Part shown: positions 35,289 through 43,649 of the stretch, piece by piece
Position numbering within the stretch: the stretch's first letter is position 1
Layout of the letters: every line of letters begins with the position of its first letter
DNA from: Chryseomicrobium palamuruense
Lineage (GTDB): Bacteria > Bacillota > Bacilli > Bacillales_A > Planococcaceae
Length of the DNA: 64,000 bases
Assembly (NCBI RefSeq): GCF_042649045.1
Contig: NZ_JBHSEF010000023.1
Span: 281,666-345,665, forward strand
Reading direction: 5' to 3'
The notes under the pieces: generated by a model
The model's input: only the letters and a program-made list of their open reading frames with translations
What the model was told of the DNA's origin: nothing
Databases searched by the model: none
Translations under genes and position numbers: made by a program

Positions 35289-35320
35289 GTCCCCTTCACG
35301 GTAAGTGAGGGGGATTTTTA
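35289..35320 (+). terminator. terminator of dbpA
   Basis: CCCCTTCAC / GTGAGGGGG stem, loop GGTAA, then ATTTTT. Confidence 0.85.
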
Positions 35321-35347
35321 TAAAGGAAAAGGAATGGAGGCGATTTT

Positions 35348-35833
35348 TTGAGAACCATTACGTTGTCCAACGGAAAAACAGTAGAAGTCGAGTGCTTGAG
35401 CTGTGCCTTAACGAGCGGTTTAATAGAACCAGATGGTGGTATCGTAGTGGAGACAGAGCACTTTCATGCACATCAAGATGTGGCCTATCCAATCAAAGGC
35501 TTGATCATCTTAGCCTCCAAACGACATGTCACCTGCCTAGATGAATTAACGGAAATGGAAAAACTAGATTACATACATGTTCTCTCCAAAATTCGAAAAG
35601 CACAAAGAGATGTCTTAGGTATTGAACATGTGTACTATTTCTATAATGAAGACACCACTCACCACTTCCATACGTGGATGGTCCCCCGATATGACTGGAT
35701 GTATGTATTTGGGCGATCCATTGAGTCGGTGCGTCCGGTACTTCTTCACGCCCGAAAGGAAATGAATGATGCGAAGAATTTGGAAGACGTGATGGGGGCT
35801 CTCTCACTCTTAACTGACGAGTTGAATACGTAG
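35348..35833 (+). CDS. HIT-like protein (nucleotide hydrolase/transferase fold)
   Basis: 161 residues starting at TTG after GGAGGCG. The HIT core is visible as ILASKRHVTCLDELTEME and EDTTHHFHTWMVPRYDWM; the triad reads H-x-H-x-W rather than H-x-H-x-H, as in some Bacillus HIT-like proteins. Two cysteines in CLSCAL near the N-terminus could bind zinc. Probable substrates are dinucleoside polyphosphates or AMP conjugates, by family only. Confidence 0.75.
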   Translation: MRTITLSNGKTVEVECLSCALTSGLIEPDGGIVVETEHFHAHQDVAYPIKGLIILASKRHVTCLDELTEMEKLDYIHVLSKIRKAQRDVLGIEHVYYFYNEDTTHHFHTWMVPRYDWMYVFGRSIESVRPVLLHARKEMNDAKNLEDVMGALSLLTDELNT

Positions 35834-35866
35834 GGGATAGAATTTTTCTAGAGAAAGGAAGTGGAT

Positions 35867-36295
35867 ATGAATATGCAGGATGTTCTTGTAAATAAAATCT
35901 CTACAATTGAACGGTGCGTGAAGCGCATCCATCAAGAATATAATCATACTCCCGAAAACCTAATAGACCTTACGAAGCAAGATAGTATTGTTATGAACAT
36001 CCAACGTGCATATGAAGCCACCATCGATTTATCTGTGCATATGATTAGCGAACGAAAACTGGGTTTTCCAAAGTTGCGCATGGATGCATTCAGTTTGTTG
36101 TACGAAGATGGGATTATCGATGCAAAATTGGCTACGTCGTTGCTCCGTATAGGAGAGTTTCTCAGCACAGCCTTAAAGAAAGATACAGTCGAAGAAATCG
36201 ATATTTTGGAGTCGATCCTAACTGATGATATTGATGCCTTTTTAAAATTCACTCTCCTTATCAACTACCGATTCGCTTCATCATTTAGCTACTGA
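35867..36295 (+). CDS. HepT/DUF86-like protein without the RNase motif
   Basis: 142 residues, all helical, from ATG after GAAAGGAAG. The order of helices (VNKISTIERCVKRIHQEY, NIQRAYEATIDLSVHMISER, MDAFSLLYEDGIIDAKL) matches HepT/DUF86 toxins. The RX4-6HXY catalytic motif, expected near LLRIGEFLSTALKKD, is not there. No MNT nucleotidyltransferase partner is adjacent. Probably a HepT-fold protein that is not an active RNase, as with B. subtilis YutE-type relatives. Confidence 0.7.
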   Translation: MNMQDVLVNKISTIERCVKRIHQEYNHTPENLIDLTKQDSIVMNIQRAYEATIDLSVHMISERKLGFPKLRMDAFSLLYEDGIIDAKLATSLLRIGEFLSTALKKDTVEEIDILESILTDDIDAFLKFTLLINYRFASSFSY

Positions 36296-36413
36296 TGCTC
36301 TTCCTATCCCCTTAGCAAAACGAAAGAATTTTTGTAGAAACAAAAGAATTTTACCGTTTTTTAGCAAATTTTACAAAGAACGATAATCACGGTGATAGAA
36401 AGGTTGCGACATA

Positions 36414-36910
36414 GTGGAAACCAAGCAAGCATTTTTAGACGATTTTAATGCTCATTTGTAGGAACAATATAAGGCGACTTCGTATGCGGTATGGATGGCC
36501 GAGACGACTGGAGACGAAGAATGGGCGAACAAATTCGCCGAAGAAGAAACGAAATTCAAACTCTTGCTTTCTTCAAAAGAAAAGTATGACAAAGGGCAAC
36601 AGTTTTTAGCTGCAGGAGAAGGAAGTGAATTGGAGAAGCGTCAGCTGGAGCTCTTGGTGAATGAAATGAAAAGCAATCAACTTCCGGAAGAGGTTATTGC
36701 GGACCTGGCCAAACGCGGTGCAGATCTCAACTGCAGCGCCACATCGAGACCAAGATTTCACCTGATTTCTTTACCCCGGAAGCTGGCGACATGCACATCA
36801 ACGATTTCTTCAAACCCGCCGCTCTTTACGACTGGAATGAGAAGATTGAGCGCATCACGGGTGAGAAGCTGAATCCGAAGCACTTTGTGGAGATGTATTG
36901 TACAAAATAA
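36414..36910 (+). pseudogene. M2-type (peptidyl-dipeptidase-like) metallopeptidase remnant
   Basis: The frame starts at GTG 36414, hits TAG at codon 16, and continues as a typical N-terminal helical domain (YAVWMAETTGDEEWANKF, LELLVNEMKSNQLPEEVI). At about 36727 the sense jumps frame and reads RHIETKISPDFFTPEAGD, then FFKPAALYDWNEKIERITGE and FVEMYCTK, which is the C-terminus of the same family. The whole catalytic core with the HExxH zinc site is deleted, some 350-400 residues. A dead gene. Confidence 0.82.
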
Positions 36911-36914
36911 ATAA

Positions 36915-36952
36915 GATAGCGTGGCCTTTTAAAGGCTGCGCTATTTTTCTAT
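36915..36952 (+). terminator. terminator of the peptidase remnant
   Basis: ATAGCG-t-GGCCTTT / AAAGGC-t-GCGCTAT stem and T5. Confidence 0.75.
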
Positions 36953-36978
36953 ATGATTTAAAACTTTTCATCGCTTTT

Positions 36979-37004
36979 TGACACACAACCAGTTTAAATT
37001 CGTC
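36979..37004 (+). promoter_or_regulatory. ECF-type autoregulatory promoter
   Basis: TGACAC (36979-36984), exactly 16 bases, CGTC (37001-37004), close to the TGAAAC-N16-CGTC form read by SigW/SigX-type factors, 33 bp before the ECF sigma start. Confidence 0.65.
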
Positions 37005-37037
37005 TAATAAGCAAAGACATGCATCGGAGGAACTTAT

Positions 37038-37562
37038 ATGCCGAATGAGCGAGAGACGCTCTCAGAATGGTTTTATCTTTACAGCCAAGACGTATTCAAT
37101 TTTTTAGTGTACTATTCCGGTACTCTCGATGTAGAGGATCTGGTTCAGGAAGTGTTCATCAAAGCTGCGAAAGGATTAGACTCTTATCAGAGCCAGGCGT
37201 CTCCGAAAACGTGGCTTTTTAGCATCGCACGTAATCTAGCGATTGATAAGGGACGAAGGAAAGAAACGAAAATGAGCCGGTCGAATCAGCCTTTTGAAGA
37301 GAGTACATCGAACCGGAAAACGGGTGAGTCTCCAGAACAAATACTCATCGGACATGAAGAGAAACAGGAACTCTATCGTGTCATCAACCAGCAAAAGAAA
37401 AAGTACCGGGACGTTTTAATTTTGCGAGGCATTCAAGGATTGACTGTCAGTGAAACGGCACAAATATTAGGGTGGAAAGAAACCGCTGTCCGGACCAACT
37501 ATCACCGAGCTATCAAGGCACTGCAAAATGAACCGAACTGGAGGGAATCGTATGAAGGATAA
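37038..37562 (+). CDS. ECF RNA polymerase sigma factor
   Basis: 174 residues. Region 2 has VEDLVQEVFIKAAKGLDSY and WLFSIARNLAIDKGRRK; region 4 has KYRDVLILRGIQGLTVSETA and VRTNYHRAIKAL. Close in style to the SigX/SigW group of cell-envelope stress factors. Start ATG after GGAGG. The next gene overlaps by 11 bases and is its probable anti-sigma factor. Confidence 0.93.
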   Translation: MPNERETLSEWFYLYSQDVFNFLVYYSGTLDVEDLVQEVFIKAAKGLDSYQSQASPKTWLFSIARNLAIDKGRRKETKMSRSNQPFEESTSNRKTGESPEQILIGHEEKQELYRVINQQKKKYRDVLILRGIQGLTVSETAQILGWKETAVRTNYHRAIKALQNEPNWRESYEG

Positions 37563-38403
37563 TCAAAAACAGGCTGAGGAACAATTGCATGACTTCCCTT
37601 CTTTCCGCATGAGTGAGTCAACGCAAGATCATCTTCATCAACAACTAATGAATTCTCTTAAAGATGCTGAGATGCAATCAAAGCGAAATCGAATGCTCAT
37701 GAACAAAGTAAGAATCGGACTTCTCACAGCTGCCGCCCTTCTTATTTTCAGCATCCTATCGGTGAACCTTCTAAACACCAATTTCAATTCTGGCAATGAA
37801 GAGAACCCCGTCCCGATTGACCAGGAAGTGGAGCCGGAAGATGACTCGGAAGTTGATTCGGAAATAGTGCCGCAGCCTGACGATAGTGCGAACGAAAACT
37901 TATTTAATCCAGTCCAGCTCGAACAACAAGCAAACGAAATTCTCCAAGCTATCCATAACCGAGATATGGATGTACTCGCAAGTCACGTGCATCCAGAGGA
38001 AAGCTTACTGATGTCCCCTTACTATTCCGTCATGGACCACACTGTACGGTTTGAAAAGGACGACATCGCGGCACTAATGGAAGATACCACCGAGTATTTA
38101 TGGGGCTATGGCGAAGCAAATACCGAAATTCGCCTGACACCAAGCGCCTATTGGGAGAATCACTTACAAGTCGAACGATTTTTCACACCGGATGAAGTTT
38201 TCGTAGACCAACAAAATGAACAAGTGGAGACTGGCAACTACCTTCAAACCGTCTTTCCCGACGCCAAAATCGTCGAGTATTATCATGCAGGTACCGAGCA
38301 GTACAGTAATTTAGACTGGAGAAGTCTAAGCCTGGTCTTCGAACAAGCCGCGAACAATGAATGGAAACTTGTAGCGATCATTAACAATCTTTTCACGCCT
38401 TAA
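37552..38403 (+). CDS. probable membrane anti-sigma factor
   Basis: 283 residues from ATG after TGGAGGGA, inside the end of the sigma gene. A cytoplasmic N-terminal 50 residues, one membrane segment (about 56-75, IGLLTAAALLIFSILSVNLL), an acidic linker (EVEPEDDSEVDSEIVPQPDD), and an extracellular domain of about 170 residues with LQAIHNRDMDVLASHVHPEE. It would hold the sigma factor at the membrane until an envelope signal arrives; role inferred from topology and overlap. Confidence 0.8.
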   Translation: MKDNQKQAEEQLHDFPSFRMSESTQDHLHQQLMNSLKDAEMQSKRNRMLMNKVRIGLLTAAALLIFSILSVNLLNTNFNSGNEENPVPIDQEVEPEDDSEVDSEIVPQPDDSANENLFNPVQLEQQANEILQAIHNRDMDVLASHVHPEESLLMSPYYSVMDHTVRFEKDDIAALMEDTTEYLWGYGEANTEIRLTPSAYWENHLQVERFFTPDEVFVDQQNEQVETGNYLQTVFPDAKIVEYYHAGTEQYSNLDWRSLSLVFEQAANNEWKLVAIINNLFTP

Positions 38404-38420
38404 CTTATAAAGTTCACATA

Positions 38421-38468
38421 AAACAAGCCACCAAACTAGGAATTCGACTAGTTCGCTGGCTTGTTTAT
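38421..38468. terminator. terminator between converging genes
   Basis: Outer arms AAACAAGCCA / TGGCTTGTTT with a second inner stem AACTAG / CTAGTT. Confidence 0.8.
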
Positions 38469-38521
38469 GCTTTGCATGGGATAAGAATAGAAGCTAATCT
38501 TCATACGAGAAGTTGTAATTT

Positions 38522-39454
38522 CTATATAATATCCAAAGGCATTTTTCGAGTCGGGTAAGGAAATACCTCATCAAGTCTATTTAAATCCTCTTTTGTTAAT
38601 TCGATCATAGCAGCTTTCGCATTTGCTCGTACATGTTCTTCTTGAACTGCTTTTGGAATAGCTAGACAATCGTTCGAACGGATTGTCCAAGCGAGGACGA
38701 TTTGTAAGGGTTGTACAGCGTATTTTTCGGCAATCTCTTTAATGGTTGGATCCGTTAACAATTGTTGTCTTAATGATCCTCCTTGGGCGAGCGGGCTATA
38801 AGCCATGATAGGCATGTGATGTTCTCGCTGCCATGGGAAGAGATCATAATCGATACCCCTTGAACCAAGATGATATAACACTTGATTCGTCATACAATCT
38901 TTTCCGTTCGTGGTGTTCCATAACTCTTTCATATCATCGGTATCAAAATTGGAGACTCCCCACCTTGCTATTTTTCCTTCCTTGCGAAGCTTTTCCATTC
39001 CTTCAATGGTTTCTGCTAATGGCACACGTCCTCGCCAGTGTAAAAGGTACAAGTCAAGATGATCGGTTCCCAACCTTTTAAGACTGTCTTCACACGCTTT
39101 GGCAATCTTATCTAATCCTGCATGATGAGGATACACCTTTGATACTAAAAAGACGTCATCTCTACGTCCTTTAATCGCTTCACCTACTAAGCGTTCAGAA
39201 TCGCCATCCCCATACATTTCCGCGGTATCGATTACTTTCATTCCTAATTCAATTCCGAGTTGTAACGCTTTGATTTCCTTTTCTCTCATTTGAGGATTTT
39301 CTCCCATGTACCAAGTTCCTTGTCCTATTCTTGGCAGACAAGTTCCATCAGGCAATGTAACTACACGACTTTCAAGGGAATTTTTTATGTTTGTTACTAG
39401 ATTTTCGTTCGACCTGTTGCTTGGTAGGGTGGTAACCTTCGGTTCAACATTCAT
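38522..39454 (-). CDS. aldo/keto reductase
   Basis: 310 residues with a roughly 30-residue N-terminal extension before the usual VVTLPDGTCLPRIGQGTW. TIM-barrel motifs: DTAEMYGDGDSERLVGEA (Asp, Tyr of the tetrad), LVSKVYP (Lys) and LYLLHWRG (His), then IPKAVQEEHVRANAKA for NADPH. No clear ribosome site precedes the first ATG, but its stop-to-start distance of 7 bp from the SDR gene suggests coupling. Part of a small detoxification-like cluster with the SDR and a DJ-1 remnant. Confidence 0.88.
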   Translation of the reverse strand: MNVEPKVTTLPSNRSNENLVTNIKNSLESRVVTLPDGTCLPRIGQGTWYMGENPQMREKEIKALQLGIELGMKVIDTAEMYGDGDSERLVGEAIKGRRDDVFLVSKVYPHHAGLDKIAKACEDSLKRLGTDHLDLYLLHWRGRVPLAETIEGMEKLRKEGKIARWGVSNFDTDDMKELWNTTNGKDCMTNQVLYHLGSRGIDYDLFPWQREHHMPIMAYSPLAQGGSLRQQLLTDPTIKEIAEKYAVQPLQIVLAWTIRSNDCLAIPKAVQEEHVRANAKAAMIELTKEDLNRLDEVFPYPTRKMPLDII

Positions 39455-39461
39455 TTAGGCA

Positions 39462-40178
39462 TTATACTAAGTGAGCTCCACCAGCAACAAGAACAGCCGT
39501 CCCAGTAGTAAACCCATTTTTTGCAAGGTATACATAGGTTTCAGCTAGGTCTTCCGGCTGTGCAATCCGTCCAACAGGAAGCTCTTGTGCAATCCCATTG
39601 AACAGGGCTTGCCTCTGATCCTCTGACATTCCGGCATAGATTGGCGTGTCTACAATTCCAGGTGAAACCACGTTGACTCTAATAGGGGCCAGGTCTATGG
39701 AAAGTCCACGAACCAATCCTTCAATGGCTGAATTGATTGCCGCTAACGTAGTAGCGCCTTGAGGAGGACGAACGCCATATACACCAGAGGTTAGGGTGAT
39801 TGAGCTCTCATTGTTTAAATAGGGAAGTGCTGAATGGACAGTAATATATTGCCCCCAGAACTTACTATCAAACGCCTCTTTCGCACTTGCCACAGGCAGT
39901 TCACTAAAGTGCCCCATTGTACCTTCACCTGCTGTTACGACAAGGTGGTCAAGTTTTCCAACCTCACTGAAAAATTCTGCTACTTTTTCTTCGCTACGAA
40001 AATCGATTTCAATGGCTTCTACATTGCCACCAAGAACTTGTTTTGCTTCATTTAATTTGGAAACAGAACGGCTGGCAATAATCACTTGCGCAGATTGATC
40101 TAGAAACGCTTGAGCAGTTGCTAAACCAATACCAGAAGTACCCCCTAAGACAACGACTCGTTTACCATTTAATGACAT
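39462..40178 (-). CDS. SDR family protein (atypical active site)
   Basis: 238 residues. Cofactor loop LGGTSGIGLATAQ, basic ASRSVSKL suggesting NADPH, and C-terminal FTTGTAVLVAGGAHLV. The active-site strand ITLTSGVYG keeps Ser, but the YxxxK helix reads TTLAAINSAIEGL and lacks both residues. A subgroup of SDRs with this ANxALEGL-type helix is widespread, so it is probably not decay. Operon partner of the aldo/keto reductase. Confidence 0.85.
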   Translation of the reverse strand: MSLNGKRVVVLGGTSGIGLATAQAFLDQSAQVIIASRSVSKLNEAKQVLGGNVEAIEIDFRSEEKVAEFFSEVGKLDHLVVTAGEGTMGHFSELPVASAKEAFDSKFWGQYITVHSALPYLNNESSITLTSGVYGVRPPQGATTLAAINSAIEGLVRGLSIDLAPIRVNVVSPGIVDTPIYAGMSEDQRQALFNGIAQELPVGRIAQPEDLAETYVYLAKNGFTTGTAVLVAGGAHLV

Positions 40179-40266
40179 AGCAAAACCCTTCTTTCTCTAA
40201 ACCTTTTTTGTATTACTCATTCATTATGAAATTTATTCGAAAACGAAACTATTCAGTAGTTATTAT

Positions 40267-40557
40267 TTAGCCAATAATTTTAAGGATTCACGATTAAAGG
40301 CAGGAATATCATCCGGTACACGGCTTGTTACAATATTATTGCTTATCACTACTTCTTGATCTTTGTAGTTAGCACCTGCATTTTTGAGATCATTCCTTAT
40401 TGATTTGAAACCTGTTATATCGACGCCTTTTAATAGATCTGTATCAATTAATACTTGTGGGCCATGGCAAATGGCAAAAACAGGTTTCCCTTCTTGTATA
40501 AATACTTTTGCGAATTCACCAAAACGGTCATCTTCCCGTAAGACGACCTCTTCATTC
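40267..40557 (-). pseudogene. DJ-1/PfpI family gene, 5' part deleted
   Basis: From about 40557 the minus strand reads NEEVVLREDDRFGEFAKVF, then KPVFAICHGPQVLIDTDLL with the catalytic Cys nucleophile, to a normal C-terminus RVPDDIPAFNRESLKLLAK. About 80 N-terminal residues are missing, with a stop codon directly before. It resembles general stress protein 18 (YfkM-type). It is fused head to head with an HxlR fragment. Confidence 0.8.
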
Positions 40558-40577
40558 TACTGCTTGTTTTCTTCACT

Positions 40578-40826
40578 GTGAAGAGTGCACTTTTTTGTAA
40601 CGAGGTTACCCACAGGTTACAATGGATTCAAATAAGAGAACTGATGGAAGATGGAATCGTTCATCGCGAGGTGTATCCAGAAGTTCCACCGAAAGTGGAA
40701 TATTCCATGACAGAATTGGGGTGGACTCTGCTCCCTATCGTTGAAATGATGTATGAATGGGGAAAACATCGGATAGCAGAAATCATAAAAGAAATGGATA
40801 GTTCGGAATTGACCAATAAAGCATAA
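40578..40826 (+). pseudogene. HxlR-type regulator, 5' truncated
   Basis: C-terminal two thirds of an HxlR/MarR-like winged helix: LQWIQIRELMEDGIVHREV, YPEVPPKVEYSMTELGWTLL and the long C-terminal helix. The N-terminal helices with the redox Cys are missing and the first residues are not homologous. HxlR regulators often control SDR/AKR/DJ-1 genes in response to aldehydes or quinones, matching the adjacent genes. Confidence 0.75.
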
Positions 40827-40867
40827 GCTTACATTTTTCAGTGTTGCTTTTCAAAACCTTTTCGATA

Positions 40868-40905
40868 AGATGCGCCTTCACTTAACTGGAAGGTGCATCT
40901 TTTTT
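40868..40905 (+). terminator. terminator of the hxlR remnant
   Basis: GATGCGCCTTC / GAAGGTGCATC stem and T6. Confidence 0.85.
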
Positions 40906-41038
40906 GCCCTTTTGGGTCATTTATGGCTCTCTATATGTTTTGTATATTTTAATCTTAAAATGCTCACAATGTGTATGGATATAGATTTGTTACGTTTGAC
41001 TAGACATGTTTTTTCTCAATAAAAGGGGTGGACTGTCC

Positions 41039-42514
41039 ATGGTATGGAAAAAAAAACAAAATGGCAGTAATTTTGATGATCAATCATTAGCTGAATCCGA
41101 ATTATCGATGGAAGCTCTGAAAAAAATCCTCGTTCAAATGGATGATGCCGAATTTGTGGAAATTGACATTTCCTATCTTCGAAAAATTCACCTTGTTTAC
41201 ATACGAACTGTCATTGACCAAGAAAAATTAAATGAAAGCATTATTAAACCTTTAACTCATTGTTCCAAACCCTCTATACAAGATTGCCTTATGAATTCCA
41301 AAATTATTCCCATTCCCAATTTTATAGAGGCAAAAAAGCAACTGCTTTTAGGGTCTGTCTTGTTGTTCGATTCTTCTCTAAACCTTTGGTTAGCTGTGCC
41401 ATTAAGAAATCCAATCGGGCGTTCTATTGAAACATCTGATACAGAAACCATCCTTTTCGGAGCAAAGGACAGTTTCAGTGAACAAATCGAACAAAATATT
41501 ACGCTTATTCGAAGACGTCTCCCGCAACATGAGTTGAAAACAGAGAAGTTCACAATCGGTCATTTGAGTGAAACAACTATAGTTTTAATGTACATAGAGG
41601 GGTTGACGAATCCAGAATATATTTCAACCGTCAAAGAGAAGATTTCAGAAATTAATTTTGATCTCTTCTTTGACTCCTCTCAAGTTGCGACATTCCTGGA
41701 GGAAAATCAACACAGTATTTTCCCTCAGTTTCAGCAAACTGACCGGCCTGATGTCGTTGCGTATTCTCTGGGAATAGGAAAAATCACTATTCTGGTAGAC
41801 AATACACCATTTGTTCTCGTTGCCCCCGTTACCTTTTTTCATTTGTTCCAATCACCCGAGGACTATATTAATCGATGGGTAGTTGCCAGTTTTTTGCGCA
41901 TCATCCGCTATGTCAGTTTTTTTATGTCTATCGTATTAATCCCTTTTTACGTGGCTTTAACATCACACCACTATCAAATGATTCCTTTACAAACACTTTG
42001 GGTCTTGTTCGACTCAAGGAGCAAGCTGCCTTTCACTCCTTTTTGGGAAGCATTTCTCTTATTAATTGTTATAGAAATCATAAGAGAAGCAAGTTTAAGG
42101 ATGCCTACAAAAACCGGTCAAACACTTGGGGTTATTGGGGGTATTGTAATTGGCCAAGCGGCTGTTGAGGCTGGGTTCGCTAGCAAGGTATTAATTGTTC
42201 TGGTCGGGATCTCGACGATAGCTTCCTTTCTTGTTCCCAACTACCTTATGACAAAAGCAAATTCTTTAATTCAATTGATCCTGCTTGTGCTTTCTTCTTT
42301 ACTTGGGTTAATTGGGATTGTACTTGGACTCATTGCTATTTTAGCCCATCTCAATAGCTTATCTTCACTCAAGCAACCCTATTTTTCACCCGTTACCCCT
42401 TTCTATAGAAGAGATTGGGTTGACTTATTCATTCGAGGGCCATTAGTCAAAATGATGGAGCGTCCAGAACATCTTAAACCTCTGAAAATGAAGAGATATA
42501 AAGCTAGGAGATGA
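41039..42514 (+). CDS. spore germination receptor subunit A (GerAA family)
   Basis: 491 residues from ATG after AAAAGGGGTG. An N-terminal cytoplasmic half with KILVQMDDAEFVEIDIS and VLFDSSLNLWLAVPLRN, then four to six membrane helices with EIIREASLRMPTKTGQTLGV and GGIVIGQAAVEAG, hallmarks of the GerA family. It forms a nutrient germinant receptor in the spore inner membrane with the next two genes. Clearly more AT-rich than neighbours. Confidence 0.95.
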   Translation: MVWKKKQNGSNFDDQSLAESELSMEALKKILVQMDDAEFVEIDISYLRKIHLVYIRTVIDQEKLNESIIKPLTHCSKPSIQDCLMNSKIIPIPNFIEAKKQLLLGSVLLFDSSLNLWLAVPLRNPIGRSIETSDTETILFGAKDSFSEQIEQNITLIRRRLPQHELKTEKFTIGHLSETTIVLMYIEGLTNPEYISTVKEKISEINFDLFFDSSQVATFLEENQHSIFPQFQQTDRPDVVAYSLGIGKITILVDNTPFVLVAPVTFFHLFQSPEDYINRWVVASFLRIIRYVSFFMSIVLIPFYVALTSHHYQMIPLQTLWVLFDSRSKLPFTPFWEAFLLLIVIEIIREASLRMPTKTGQTLGVIGGIVIGQAAVEAGFASKVLIVLVGISTIASFLVPNYLMTKANSLIQLILLVLSSLLGLIGIVLGLIAILAHLNSLSSLKQPYFSPVTPFYRRDWVDLFIRGPLVKMMERPEHLKPLKMKRYKARR

Positions 42515-42518
42515 TTTG

Positions 42519-43649
42519 ATGGAAACCCTCCAATTATTTAAAAAGAATGAAACGTATAATGCGTTCTATGCCATGTTATTGGTAAATCGCCTCCAAATGC
42601 TTTACTTTTTTTTAATCATGCCAAGTATCTTAATCTATCCTTATATGATTTGGGTACTTCTTGCTGTCGGATTATTATCCCAACTAAATCTTTTTCTTCT
42701 TTCTAAATGGTTTTCTACCCGTTTTTCTCAGAATGGATATAACGGATTTGTAAATTTATTCGGGAAAAAACTAATACGTTTTCTCTCTATCATCGGATTG
42801 TTCGTTATTCTGCTTAAAATTTCCGTGATTACTATTGGCTACAGTGAAATTGTTGAAATATATTTGTTTCCTTCTACAGATTCAAATTGGCTTATTTTCT
42901 TTATTCTGTTGTTTTGTTGCTATGTCGCAGGGAAAGGCATGGAAAAGACCATTCGTTTTGTCGTGATTTCATTTTTGTGTACATTTTGGATGATCTTCTT
43001 CTTTGTTCTTTTCTTCCTTCCTCCCATGGCGAATATCACTGATTTGTATCCTGTTATTCCAATGGGCTGGGATGAAATAAATTGGAAACCCCTATTGCTA
43101 ATTTTATCTTCTTTTTCAGGACCAGAATTTCTCGTATTCTTGGGTCCATGGTTTAAAACCAGTACTAAAACTTTTCGTTATTTGTCTTATGGAAATGCTA
43201 TAACCGTTGTTGAGTATGTAGGCTTATTTTTAGCATCTCTATTTTATTTCGGGTCCACTTATGTAAGTAAAAGTCAATTCCCAGTTATTAACATGACTCG
43301 TTATTTTCAAAATCCAATATTCGAACGTATTGATATGATCATGCTTTCCTTAGAATTATTTAACCTCGTTTTTGCCGTTTCTCTATTTCTACTATTATTT
43401 TATGGAGCATCTAAGATAGCGTTTGCTAAAGTCAACAAGCCGTCCAGTAGAAAAGGTTTTTTATTCAGTGTAGCCCTTATTTTTATTGGAATGATCCTTA
43501 TGAATGAATTCTTTTGGAAGCCTCGAGATAAACAGCATTATTTATTTAACCTTCAACTTATAGCTGGAAGCATAAGTTATTTTCTTGTTCCACTGGTTCT
43601 TGTTTTAGTGATGAAAAAAAAGGGAGGGACTAAACATGCATCTACATAA
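42519..43649 (+). CDS. spore germination receptor subunit B (GerAB family)
   Basis: 376 residues with about 10 predicted membrane helices, an APC-superfamily permease fold thought to bind the germinant (amino acid or sugar). Start ATG 4 bp after the gerAA stop with TAGGAG. Sequence features: LFGKKLIRFLSIIGLF and VIPMGWDEINWKPLL. Ligand unknown. Confidence 0.93.
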   Translation: METLQLFKKNETYNAFYAMLLVNRLQMLYFFLIMPSILIYPYMIWVLLAVGLLSQLNLFLLSKWFSTRFSQNGYNGFVNLFGKKLIRFLSIIGLFVILLKISVITIGYSEIVEIYLFPSTDSNWLIFFILLFCCYVAGKGMEKTIRFVVISFLCTFWMIFFFVLFFLPPMANITDLYPVIPMGWDEINWKPLLLILSSFSGPEFLVFLGPWFKTSTKTFRYLSYGNAITVVEYVGLFLASLFYFGSTYVSKSQFPVINMTRYFQNPIFERIDMIMLSLELFNLVFAVSLFLLLFYGASKIAFAKVNKPSSRKGFLFSVALIFIGMILMNEFFWKPRDKQHYLFNLQLIAGSISYFLVPLVLVLVMKKKGGTKHAST

